From the IMG/VR virus record IMGVR_UViG_3300029922_000137, positions 1-41,645 of that record: a stretch of DNA of 41,645 nt, one strand, 5' to 3'. This stretch comes from a virus. The notes beneath the pieces are model-generated. The model was not told the DNA's origin and made no database searches. It was given only the letters and a program-made list of their open reading frames with translations. The stretch's first letter is position 1. Every line of letters begins with the position of its first letter. Positions 23,601 through 33,400 of the stretch are shown here, piece by piece. Both the position numbers and the translations under genes were made by a program.

Positions 23601-24468
23601 GACTGGGAACGACTCTAATGACGGCTTAACGCCCGCTACGGCGCTTCTCACCATCGGCGCGGCTCTTGAGGCGCTCCCCTCCGTACTGAAGCATCCTTGC
23701 TCCATCCAACTAGTTGCAACGGGCCTGCCTTACTTAATGTCGTCCCTTTCTTCATCATTACAGGTGGTAGCTTTGGGCGACGGGTTAATCCGCCAAGCCA
23801 AATACTACGCCTTGGGCGTCATCGGCTTTCAGATTCAAGGCTCCGGGCGGCTGGTCATCACAGCGCAAGCGGGTACCACCGGCGTCGTTACGATTGATGC
23901 CACGGGATTTGCGGGCTTCGGTGATGGGCCGACATCAGCTTTCTTCATCGATAATAGCCGGGTGCTTTTTAACCAGATTGCATTTGAAGGTTTCACCAGT
24001 CCAGCGGTGAAAGGACTTGACGCCGATGTGGAATTTGTCAATTGCGTATTCACTGGTAACCTCACGGCGGGTAGCTTCGAACAGGGCTCCACAATTATCG
24101 TGAGCGGTGGCACGATCACGTTAGGGAATGCAGGTACCGGCTTCATATTGAGTGAGTCTGAGTTGGATGCGTCCGCCGTGACACTAACTGTTCAGGCCGG
24201 TGCGGCTCCAGGCGCTTTCTTTGTCGCAGAACGGGGCTCCAGCTTGACGTTGATGACGCATGGGCCATCTGAAGAAATCAATATGTCCGCTGGTGTCGTG
24301 ATCGCGAATGCTGAATTGAATTCGTCCGTGGTAGTTTCAGCCGATTTCTCCAGCCAAGGGACGGCCACGATTTCAAAAAACTCAGTTCTAGCGAGAACTG
24401 TGGCTGTCAATCCATTTAACGGAGGGGTCACGTTGGATTCGTCGTCTTCTGTCTCCACCAGTCTTTAG
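20695..24468 (+). CDS. Large tail/baseplate protein with beta-helix-like C-terminus
   Basis: This 1257-aa protein begins at TTG 20695. Its first 45 residues (RSFVGVTGLHDKKLSDADLNLIQ, then a QDLKRQQV helix) resemble the N-terminal docking segment of proteins that attach to baseplates. The long middle is Thr/Ser/Ala/Val-rich and beta-structured. From about residue 962 the sequence 'LYVNNGTGNDSNDGLTPATA' opens a domain typical of right-handed parallel beta-helices of the pectate-lyase-like type, continuing to the C-terminus with repeated hydrophobic rungs. Such domains in tail spikes bind or cleave surface polysaccharide. No catalytic residues can be assigned. A tailspike or baseplate adhesin is most likely. 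Confidence 0.65.
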   Translation: MLTNAGSSRTLDPSTRSFVGVTGLHDKKLSDADLNLIQSVQDLKRQQVLGDHVCSGALTYAPFIFSARTIWPQSLSFTVPAFDALVNGQVVTVGGNLSNSLSLNSVVIPPPVFWSPGSTSPAASIYITFVEFWYQRVEAIAGTGYYKDPGTGLLYYYPNGCVNAVVANMISNDSIDPFQGVETTERAQLQWAIRVQAVDLAYDFTKYAFGLDPGATTAETVYGQASQAAPSNGSPYQFTNMGGLTGDTGLWRSGNGNYLNELGSMDGYSYALPLAVIFQRNTGVYSPDQNPFGSANPTVAGSGTLASAFTARYDGKFADLVFPEDVVDTRSVIALAGWDNKLLLQGGFVDVISGKTQIALARGQTPGSLSSAVGSILDYTITVAPTSVANTNTIGAFDGYRNGFSSASYTSYSCQAITVDQKSTGLAGSPWVLNDSFVITLPAGVGATIEYAQVQGLVNDAVNNIRTPVLFLSGQVTVSGLGTKSITVQFVKNLTGTTYDPGMNPLYVTLGLAYVANGGMDLVQIPAYVSGGTLKDASSGKTIPVFGVSTYQVSANLPILTSNLVSPTLPALTSVSAYAYNPGYSNIVFGTRIGIAFLGSNGTASVDSAGNPSTTFALSRTGLNTTLTGLYVVSASDMVTGKVYPIINRSISGLYFTLQLEGAVAATAVIVAVFLAADTAQLSYTAPVKAVTLLEETVIAGTVTDITLQQDPRVSVVSVKNYPSDHNSVVLATTSGMLTGIAGDDINKLIWVKDTNGNYNAVQIASATFANGFVTLNVPPSVNLEVQPFFVVAALLPAFTSNSQLTLIESYVPYQGEGLTARDYEILSTDGFALVTTNGTGTAPVPGLRDIYPYNREFPVASALPAQVAWSDATLLNQPVASFFDSNFVAKAFNNVEHTFEVPAHTNDFIQPINGGKRKSFQLSIAGGRGYARAIPHFGFAIQPVNAKTALGVDVTSTVAAVTLYVNNGTGNDSNDGLTPATALLTIGAALEALPSVLKHPCSIQLVATGLPYLMSSLSSSLQVVALGDGLIRQAKYYALGVIGFQIQGSGRLVITAQAGTTGVVTIDATGFAGFGDGPTSAFFIDNSRVLFNQIAFEGFTSPAVKGLDADVEFVNCVFTGNLTAGSFEQGSTIIVSGGTITLGNAGTGFILSESELDASAVTLTVQAGAAPGAFFVAERGSSLTLMTHGPSEEINMSAGVVIANAELNSSVVVSADFSSQGTATISKNSVLARTVAVNPFNGGVTLDSSSSVSTSL

Positions 24469-24475
24469 GTAATTT

Positions 24476-27400
24476 ATGAGCCTCGCCTTAACCGCCAGTT
24501 TCGCTCCGCAAACGAACTTATCCCTGCCCTTGGCCCAAAGCGCCAGCAAGCCAGGACTGGCGGTGCGCGTCGTCTCAGCCGGATCTGGCACGTTAGGCAC
24601 CTTGACTGCTTCAGGACAAGCCGGAACAAAGGTAAGCTGGACGCTTACACAGAATCCTGCCTGGGTCACGCTTGTCGTCGATCCAACTACTCTCATTGCG
24701 ACGTTGATCTTCTCAAACGCCCAGGCGCAAGCAACGGCGTATCAGTTCTTCCTTAGCGCAACCGATGGCACAACCACCGTAAACTATCCCTTCTTCCTGG
24801 AAGTTCGCGTACCGCTTGCCTTGGCCGCGACCAATGGCGCGACTACTTTTTCGATACCGTCCTACGACAACACGGTGGCCGACATTGTGTTTCAAGGCGT
24901 CGGCCTGAACGGTGGCATTGACCAGGGAGTCCAATTTATTACACCAGCAGCTATCCCGGCTGGCATGAAGTTCATCACGTCGAACGGTAATTCGATGGCG
25001 CTGCGCGTCAACGAATCCTCCGCCGCCAGTGTCTCAGGTGGTGCCATCCTGTTCACCGGCAGCCCGGTCTCCACCAACATCGCCCTACAAGCCTACAAGC
25101 AAGGAACTTTCTACGACAATCCGACCCGTTGTTTCACGTACAACGTCACTCTGGAAAGCCTGACGGCCACGCAGGGAGTGTTAGATGTTGGCGTGACGGT
25201 GAGCTACAACACTTCTCTCAATGCTTTTCAACTCACCAGTTACCTTGACTTCCTGAATGGCCAAGCACAAGCCGTCGTTTATGAATGGGACACCACAGGC
25301 ACGGCTACAGGCAACATCACAGCCGGGGGAACCCCCACCGATACCTCAATGACGTGGGTACCGGCCACGGCTGGAAACGTGGGATTCATCCTTAAAGTCA
25401 AGAATGCCGCCAACAATCTGGTCATCGGTGAGACAGTCATCAACCCAACGCTCAATACCACACCCGGAATCCCCTGCTTGAATGCGTTGGACGCGATCAA
25501 ACTGAGTTTCGTCAACTCTGTAGAGCGCGGTTACGCCGGTGATTCGCCCTCCATAACCATTTCCACGCCCGCTGACGAACTGGGTCCAACGGAAACGGTC
25601 ACCGTAAATTTCGTGGTGAACACAGCCAGCGTCCTGGAAGGCGCGGCCACGCTACCCGTGACCTCCGTAACGTTGACCGCCGCCGAGCCTTCCGCGAGTG
25701 TCGCGCTCACAATCCCCCCGTCCACTTTTAATCAGAAGTGGATCTTAACCGCTTCCGCCGCGAATGCCTTGACCGGGGCAACCCGCACCGGCTATGCGCA
25801 GGTGGTGTTTGAATCAAATGGTGGTCAACCGCTTGCGATCACCTCTTCGGCGGGCACCTCCCTGACCTCCAACGTTGGTCAGGCGATACCGCCGATCTCC
25901 CTCACCGCTACCAATGGTGGTATGTCGGTGGCAGGCGTAGCATTCTCCTTATGCGGGGCACCGGACGGGCTCTATATCAACTCCTCCGGCCAGTTGACGG
26001 GCAATGTCCTTCAGCCAGGTACTTACACATTTACTTTCTTGGCGGACAAACTTGGCTACGCCCGCAGCTACTCTTCCCCCATCACTTTGGTAGCCAGCGC
26101 CTTTGCTTCGCCGCTAGCGATCACCGATGCAATTCCCAGTGTGGCATCGCTCCCGGACAATACACAATTCAATGTGAACTGGGGCTACTCCGGTACGCCT
26201 TTGACCTTGAATCTGCTGCAAGGCTACACGGTGCGGTCAGTCTTGGGCACAACGACGGCGGCCACCTCAGAAGTGGGCTCATCCGTTCTCACGGTCTATG
26301 GCAGCAGCTTCTATGGCGATGCCTACTCGATCCCAGCTTTAGTGCTGTCGTCCTCCATCCTGGCGCTTGGTCCGCTGCTGGATGCGGTCACCATTGGCAT
26401 CATTGACGAATTCTACAACTTGGCGCTCAACTGGAACCCGCTAACGGTTGATGGAACTTATCAGGCGTACAAGGCATGGAATATCTGGCTCAAAGCTCTC
26501 CCGAACGGGATTGCCGCGCTTCAATCGATCAATGGTAGTTTACCGACCGGCCTGGAACCGGCTGGCGCAACACCCGATTCACGTGAATTCGCTACAACGC
26601 TCTCCACCGGTGACTGGCAGGTCAGCATGCAAGCGCTCACGTCTAATACGGCGGTGGCGGCGAATGCTCTTGGCTGGGACAACCCGCACAACTTCCCGAC
26701 CGCCATCACCGCCGCGTCCATTCTTTTTGACAACCCCACTTTGTTGCTGGGGCAAACGGTCACCATCAGCCTGAATGCGGATTACATCGGCGCGGATACC
26801 TGGCAAGCGATCTACCCGGACGGCTCTACCTCAGGCTGGATGCCGATCTCAGTGAAGAGCATCGCCAAATCGTTTACGATACCCGGAAGCACGCCTATCG
26901 TGATTCAAACGCAGCGGGATTATTCAAGCGCAAATCCATCCGTGAAGCTTCGCCGCCAAGTCGCTGTCACCGTCTTCGTGATGAACCAGCAGTATACGGC
27001 TGTAGGAGCCGCCAACGACCTCACCGGTTCGCTAGGCATCGGCGGCGCGGCTGGCTTTGAGATCACCGACGCCAGCAACACAGACGCGGCGCTGGCTCCA
27101 TACGAAGTTGTGGTTCGCGCCTTGGTTCGCGACATGGTATCGAACGAACTGAAGGTGATGATCGCCACGTCACGCACCGCCGATGCCAGTTCTCTCCTTG
27201 GCACGATGGCGGTTGATGTGTTCCCGATCCGGGGGCGTCCCCGTATCAAGGATTTGGTCGATCCCACGCTTTATCTTTCAGCCTCCATGACCCAACCAGG
27301 CAATCCGGTCAAGATCGCTACCAGCACGCTGCCAAACATTATCGTAGGCAAGCCGATGAGCGATTTCCCGTTATCGGTTGTGGCCAATTCCGGGGTGGCT

Positions 27401-30361
27401 CCTTTTAGTTGGTATGCCGATGGGCTGCCTTTTGGGATCAACTTGAGTTCGAACGGAACACTGACGGGCACGGCCCTGGCGTTAGGGTCTTTCCCCATCA
27501 CTTTGGTTGTGATGGATTCCAATATTCCAGCCTTTATCGCCAATACCATGCTGACGCTCGTGGTCGAAACCGATCTGGCCCTCTTGACGACAACACTTAC
27601 GCCAGCGTCCACGACTGTACCTTACACGGTGCAGGTGGGCAGCAAGGGTGGCTTGCCGCCGTATGCCTGGGAGATCGTGAGCGGAGCGCCGCCTCTCGGC
27701 TTAAGCATCAACACCGCCACAGGCATCCTATTCGGTACGCCTGCCACTTACAATTCCACGACCGACTTCCATAAGATATTCGGTTTCACGATTCAAGTCA
27801 CGGATGCTATCGGCGCGATGGCTTCCGGGGCCTTGACAATGACGCTCGCTCCAGCAGCGCTGCAATTCGGAGCGGCGGATCAGAGTGAAGTGTTCGTGAA
27901 TCAAAAGTTTGAGTTGGCGATTCCTGTTTTCGGCGGCGCAGCGCCTTATAATCTAGCCAGCTTCACCGACGACGGGACCATCGGAACCGGCCTTCAAGTG
28001 GTGAATCCGCAGATCATTGCGTTACCCGCTGGTATTGAGCCACCCACACTGGCGATTACTTCGCCGCCGCAGATGTTCTACCCGCAGAACCTCCCTTTTG
28101 ATCCAACCTTCCAGCTGACGGCCTTCGGCGGATCGACTCCCTACACGTTCGCCATCGTGGCCGGGAGCGGCACGGCGATCCCTTCAGCGGCCATTTATGG
28201 GACGACCTTCACGGGCCTTATCAGCGCAAATGGGACGTATGCCGCGTCCATACAGTGTACCGATTCCCTTGGCAATAGCGCCACGGCTAACATTCCAGTC
28301 GTCATCAAAAGGAAGAACAGCGGCATTCACACGATTCAGGCGGTATCGATTAACACGAATGGGTCCAGTTCCATCTCCGCCTGGACGGTGACGCCTATCG
28401 CCAACCTACCGGATGCCAAAAACGGTGTTCCCTACAACGGTGGGACGAACATCTACTATGGCTTGGCGCTCTATCAGAACAATGTCCTTCTCGCCAGCCC
28501 GAACGCGGGTGGCACGCCGATGAACTTCTCCATACGCTCCGGCTCCCTGCCTGCTGGCATCGTTCCTTTCTCAGGAACCGCCTATACCACAGGCGGCGGT
28601 GGAAGCGGAATTCAGATCTTCAATATCTCAGGCGGCGCGAACGCAACGGCCAACGGTTCTTATAGCTTCGAAGCGGAATGGTCCAACATCCTTGGTTTGG
28701 ACGGCAACATTTACACCGCCGTAGCCAGGGAGTCGATCACGGTCACAACGGCGGGCGGCGGTACGACGGGGGTGGTTGTCCTGACGATGAACGCGCAAGG
28801 CATTACAGTAGATTTAGCGACCGCGACGGCACTTCCCTATCCTTGGTATTACCCGCTCACCGCCGAAGGCGGGACAGGTCCTTATGTATTCTCTATTCTC
28901 TCAGGAACAACCCTCCCCGGCGCGGTGATTACCTACCTCAACGGCCTACCGGCGCTGGCTTCTGCGACTCAGGCAACCGGCAGCTACGTCGTGAACCTCA
29001 ATGCTTGGGGCACGGCTGGCAATGTGTCTCCAACCGAACAGGTCCCTATCACAATTATGCAGTCGCCGACGCAGCCCATCCACATCGTGGCGTCCCATGT
29101 TCCGACGATTCTTTACGCCAATCAGCCGATCCCGGCGAACACTTATTACTTTGAATCTGACCTGAACGCCAACTGGTCCTCAACCGGCCTGCCTGCCGGA
29201 ATGTCGCTTACGACCACATCGGGGGCCACCGCCTACCTGATGGGAACGCCTACCGCCACTGGCAACTTCAGTCCTGTTGTGACGGCCACTTCCGTCTCTT
29301 TCGGCACCACCGCCACCACGTCGGCCACCTTCCAAATCGTCGCGCAAAGCGCGGTATTCGTGAACCCGCCGACAACCGCCCTGTTGGGAGTCGCTTATCG
29401 CGTGGTGACTAACAATGCAATCATCAGCGTTCAGTATGTCGGCTACCAGCCGGGGGATGCCACGCTGCCGCTGGTGACCGCCCGCCATGGCGTCCTGGGC
29501 GCTCCGGGCCTATCGAACAATGGCTCTCCGACGACCGGCGTATCCAGCTTGACGGCGGCGGGATTCACGTTGACTTACGATTACTCCTGCACAGTTGTTG
29601 GAACTGATGTTCTGACCATCGGTGTCGGTGGCCCAACGCTCCCCCTGTTATTGGCTAACCCGGCGCTCATCGCAACCGGCAAGACAGTTCCCGCGACGGT
29701 TTCCGAATACTCCGCGAACGCATCTTTCGCCCCCCCGGTAACGGTAAGCGGTGGTTTAGCCCCCTACACCATCACTTTGTCGGGCTTCTCCGATCCACGC
29801 TTCTCCGCGCTGGCGGGTCAAGTGACCGTGCCGGTTCCTTCCTTGACGGCGGGGCAGACAACCCAATGCTCCGTCTCCATGTTGATCGTGGATTCAGGTG
29901 GAAGCTCCGTCACCGCGACCGGCGTGCTGCAAGTCACGGTTCGCATCGAAACCTATGAGCAAATCACCTATAACAACGTCCCCTGGGCAGTTAGCATCGG
30001 CTCAGCGCCCTTTACATCCTTTGTGATTCCCAGCCTACTGGGATCGGTGCCGGTCCTCGGTCATGCGCCTTATCAGTTTTACGTCGATGCGGTTGCCATA
30101 CCAGTGCCGCTGATAGGATTCGTGGCACAATCACCTAGCTCCCGCGTATTGGCGATTCAATGCAACGCCGGATCGACATCGGCGTCCATTTCGGACGTAA
30201 GTCCATTTCTAATGGACACGGGGACATTCACGGTGGCGGCGGTAGCGCCCAGCGCGGCTCCGCCCACCGGCCTCTATAGCATCCCGGTTACCCTTCGCGT
30301 GGTGGACAACGACGGTTTGACCTCAACGCAGGTGGTAAACGTCAATCTAACGATAAGTTAG
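24476..30361 (+). CDS. Giant Ig-like repeat protein, 1961 aa
   Basis: The start ATG 24476 follows AGGTAA with a short spacer, eight bases after the previous stop. The protein is almost entirely beta-rich and low in charge. Putative-Ig (He_PIG-type) repeats recur, recognisable by PxGLxxxxxGxLxGTP and then 'GxYxxxVxxTDxxG'. Examples start near residues 495 (PDGLYINSSGQLTG), 983 (PFGINLSSNGTLTG) and 1080 (PLGLSINTATGILFGTP), with further degenerate copies. I count about seven clear copies. There is no signal peptide or anchor. In phages such Ig repeats decorate fibres and other exposed surfaces and are thought to bind carbohydrates weakly. Between two baseplate-associated genes, a long fibre or whisker is likely. 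Confidence 0.65.
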   Translation: MSLALTASFAPQTNLSLPLAQSASKPGLAVRVVSAGSGTLGTLTASGQAGTKVSWTLTQNPAWVTLVVDPTTLIATLIFSNAQAQATAYQFFLSATDGTTTVNYPFFLEVRVPLALAATNGATTFSIPSYDNTVADIVFQGVGLNGGIDQGVQFITPAAIPAGMKFITSNGNSMALRVNESSAASVSGGAILFTGSPVSTNIALQAYKQGTFYDNPTRCFTYNVTLESLTATQGVLDVGVTVSYNTSLNAFQLTSYLDFLNGQAQAVVYEWDTTGTATGNITAGGTPTDTSMTWVPATAGNVGFILKVKNAANNLVIGETVINPTLNTTPGIPCLNALDAIKLSFVNSVERGYAGDSPSITISTPADELGPTETVTVNFVVNTASVLEGAATLPVTSVTLTAAEPSASVALTIPPSTFNQKWILTASAANALTGATRTGYAQVVFESNGGQPLAITSSAGTSLTSNVGQAIPPISLTATNGGMSVAGVAFSLCGAPDGLYINSSGQLTGNVLQPGTYTFTFLADKLGYARSYSSPITLVASAFASPLAITDAIPSVASLPDNTQFNVNWGYSGTPLTLNLLQGYTVRSVLGTTTAATSEVGSSVLTVYGSSFYGDAYSIPALVLSSSILALGPLLDAVTIGIIDEFYNLALNWNPLTVDGTYQAYKAWNIWLKALPNGIAALQSINGSLPTGLEPAGATPDSREFATTLSTGDWQVSMQALTSNTAVAANALGWDNPHNFPTAITAASILFDNPTLLLGQTVTISLNADYIGADTWQAIYPDGSTSGWMPISVKSIAKSFTIPGSTPIVIQTQRDYSSANPSVKLRRQVAVTVFVMNQQYTAVGAANDLTGSLGIGGAAGFEITDASNTDAALAPYEVVVRALVRDMVSNELKVMIATSRTADASSLLGTMAVDVFPIRGRPRIKDLVDPTLYLSASMTQPGNPVKIATSTLPNIIVGKPMSDFPLSVVANSGVAPFSWYADGLPFGINLSSNGTLTGTALALGSFPITLVVMDSNIPAFIANTMLTLVVETDLALLTTTLTPASTTVPYTVQVGSKGGLPPYAWEIVSGAPPLGLSINTATGILFGTPATYNSTTDFHKIFGFTIQVTDAIGAMASGALTMTLAPAALQFGAADQSEVFVNQKFELAIPVFGGAAPYNLASFTDDGTIGTGLQVVNPQIIALPAGIEPPTLAITSPPQMFYPQNLPFDPTFQLTAFGGSTPYTFAIVAGSGTAIPSAAIYGTTFTGLISANGTYAASIQCTDSLGNSATANIPVVIKRKNSGIHTIQAVSINTNGSSSISAWTVTPIANLPDAKNGVPYNGGTNIYYGLALYQNNVLLASPNAGGTPMNFSIRSGSLPAGIVPFSGTAYTTGGGGSGIQIFNISGGANATANGSYSFEAEWSNILGLDGNIYTAVARESITVTTAGGGTTGVVVLTMNAQGITVDLATATALPYPWYYPLTAEGGTGPYVFSILSGTTLPGAVITYLNGLPALASATQATGSYVVNLNAWGTAGNVSPTEQVPITIMQSPTQPIHIVASHVPTILYANQPIPANTYYFESDLNANWSSTGLPAGMSLTTTSGATAYLMGTPTATGNFSPVVTATSVSFGTTATTSATFQIVAQSAVFVNPPTTALLGVAYRVVTNNAIISVQYVGYQPGDATLPLVTARHGVLGAPGLSNNGSPTTGVSSLTAAGFTLTYDYSCTVVGTDVLTIGVGGPTLPLLLANPALIATGKTVPATVSEYSANASFAPPVTVSGGLAPYTITLSGFSDPRFSALAGQVTVPVPSLTAGQTTQCSVSMLIVDSGGSSVTATGVLQVTVRIETYEQITYNNVPWAVSIGSAPFTSFVIPSLLGSVPVLGHAPYQFYVDAVAIPVPLIGFVAQSPSSRVLAIQCNAGSTSASISDVSPFLMDTGTFTVAAVAPSAAPPTGLYSIPVTLRVVDNDGLTSTQVVNVNLTIS

Positions 30362-30429
30362 CGTCACTGCTTCTGAGCCTTAAGTTAAGCCGCGTGACCA
30401 AACTAGCTGGCTTCTATAAAGAGGTCAGG

Positions 30430-33400
30430 ATGAGCGCTACAAATACCACAGCAGTCCCGCTAGTCGGCGTTGGAGGGACGGCCCCTTACGTGTTTACGGT
30501 GATCGCCAGCGGCACAACGATTCCCGCGACGATAACCGGTGGCACCCTTACCGTGGATGCCAGCCTGCTCGAACCCGGTGTTTATAACGTTCAAATCGGC
30601 ATCACCGATCAGCGTTCCGCAACGTCCCAACAAAGCGTCATGGTGGAGGTGGTCGATCAAGCGCAGTTCAGCATTCTCAACCGGGATGTCAGCTACCAGC
30701 CCACTGCTTTTCCTTTCGTAACGTCCATTCCGCTGGCCTCTATTGGGGGTTTAGGTCTCATATCGTGGACGTTATTGAGCGCCGTGACTACGCTTCCCGG
30801 CGTCAGTATTTCAGGTGCAACCCTTTCTTTCTCCCTAGCGTCCTTCGGTGATTGGACGGTGGGCATCCGGGCCACGGATAGCGTGGGCCATTCAGTCACG
30901 CAGGTGATTCAGATTTCCGTCACCTATTCGCAAGTGGTAGCGGTGGTGGATGGACATGCCTTAATCAAAGTGGCCGCGAACGCTGCGGAGCTTGGGGCGC
31001 ATCAATTCACGATAGTGGTTGCTGATTCCAACGCTCAGACAAGCAAGAGATCCTTCAGTTATCAAGTCAAGCCAGCCGTTTCCGCCGTGAACATTTCAGA
31101 GACGGCGATAGACCACTTCTGGTCTTATGGCGACACGACGACGGTGGTGTACCCGATTGCCGGGGATCTGGTAGGTTTTGGCCTGGGCACCACCGGGCCG
31201 CTGATTGCAGGCAACGGCATCTCCGTCACGATTGACCCGGTCAGTAATTCATTAATTGCTACTGGCCCGCCGACCAGCTTCGGCAACGCCGAACTCGAAG
31301 TGCCGATAGTGATCCTCCACGGCACGACCCAAGTCGCTACCATAATGAAGGAGTTCACGCTGCTTTCGCATGACAACGTGTACATGCCGACATTCACTAC
31401 CGTGCCGACCGAATCCTGGCAACAACTGAACGTCGGTTATATGGTGGCTCCGACCGGCCTCTTAAGCATTCTCCTGGTCACCGGCGCGGGCTCCCCGACA
31501 CTCTATTGGGACGATATCGTGGTTTCGCCGGTCACGGCCTTGGCGAATGGTGGCTTCGAAACGGGCCTCATAGCGCCTTGGATTGTCGCCGGAACCGGCG
31601 CTAGCGCGGTCAGCGCCACATCCCATACTGGCGGTTTCGGCTTGGCCTTGACGCCTTCCGCTGGTACGATGACCGCTTTGCAGACCATCGGCAATCTGAC
31701 GCCGGGACAAGTGTATAATGTGTCGGCCTGGGTCAAATCCTCAGCCCCGACGACGGCATCAGCCTTGCTGCAAGCCTATGATCCGCAAACACCCGTGGTG
31801 ACGGCTGGTTTGGGTGGCATGACGTGCGCAACGCGGCCCTACATCGTGGGTGAAACCGTGGGGCTTGATCCGCTTCGCCCCTATTTCAACTCGCCGACGA
31901 TTATCAAGAATCAAGGCTACACGGTTCGCATGGCGCTCAGTTCGACGCTGGCCACGCTTCCCTTAGGCTTGAGCCTAGATTCAGTGACCGGCTTAATCTA
32001 TGGGGTGGTTCTCGCCGCCGATGTGAAGCAGTCGGTTCTTGAGTATGTCGATACGTCCAGTGTTGTCCAAGGCACGCTCACGATTGTCTGGGATATCGTG
32101 CAAAGCAGCTTCCAGTTGATTGACGGCCTGAGCGATGGTCAACTGCAAGCTCCCTACTCGTCATCCATCACCACTTCTTCCGCCGCGCTCTTAGCCACGG
32201 TTTCGGTTTATCGCGGGATGCTGCCGACCGGACTTTTATTCTCCCTTTCCGGCGATTTTAAATCAGTGGTGTTGAGTGGCGCACCTACCGCAGCCGGATA
32301 TTTTGACATCTGGATTGAAGTGACCAACGCGAACGGCCAGCAAGCCTACCTGAAAAAGCGTTTGGTGGTCGATTACATCCCGCCGCTCGTGATCCTGACC
32401 GATGAGCTTCAGCGGCTTGTCAGCAACGCCGTGTTCACCCAGGAACTAAATGCTTTTGGCGGGGTGCAGCCCTACACATGGGCGCTGGTGAATGGCGCTC
32501 TACCCGCTGGTATCACCCTGAATCCATCGTCCGGCACCCTGGCCGGGACAACGGCGGTTACCGTTTACGATCAGGACCTCACTTTACAAGTCACGGACGC
32601 ACGCGGCGTGGCGGTTACAGCGGTGCTGCCGTTCGTCATTAATAACGCGCTGACGATCACTACACCGACGTTGCCGTTAATTCTAACCGGCTCCTTGTAT
32701 CACTTTCAGATGCAGGCGGAAGGCGGCCAGGGTGCATACACCTGGGCTCTGGCTACGTCCTCCCCAGCGCTCCCTGGCGGGATCACACTCTCAGCTAGCG
32801 GTTTGTTGTCCGGCGCAACCAGCCTTTCCAGCTATACCGCGAACGTCATTTTGACTGTCACCGACACGGCGGCGAATACCGCTTCGCAAGCGTTCCAACT
32901 GAAAATCGGCTTGGCCAGCCAACTCTATATCGACACCGAAGGGATGGGCCCGCTCGTGCGGGGCTCCTCTTACAAAGGCATCCTTCAGGTGGAAGGGCCA
33001 TCCGTTGCGCCTTATTCGTGGGCGGTAGCTGTCGGCACTCCGAATCCACTCCCTGCGGGACTCACGCTCAGCGGCGATCTATCGACCAATGGCGCGTCCG
33101 CTACCATCTCCGGCAATACCACGGCGACTCTCCTGAACTATCTGGTAGAAGTTCAGGTGATTGACGCCAACGGCAACATCGCCTTTGCTTTCATTTCCCT
33201 GAATACCTATTCGTCGCTGGCGATCACCACGGCCTCGCTGCCGCAAGCGACGGCAGGCGGAATCTATTCAACTCAACTGGCTTGCTCCGGGGTCAACCCA
33301 AGCTTCACCTGGACACTGGATGCTTCATCGCCCGCGCTTCCAGCGGGCCTGAGTATCACTTCACCGGGGCTGTTGCATGGCACGCCCGCCGCAGCCTCAG

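Noticed and set aside
30280-30429. Programmed frameshift joining the 1961-aa and 1688-aa proteins
   Set aside because: The downstream frame is open back to 30280, but no canonical slippery heptamer is present in the overlap. The would-be linker is basic and not Ig-like, and GAGG supports a separate start at 30430.
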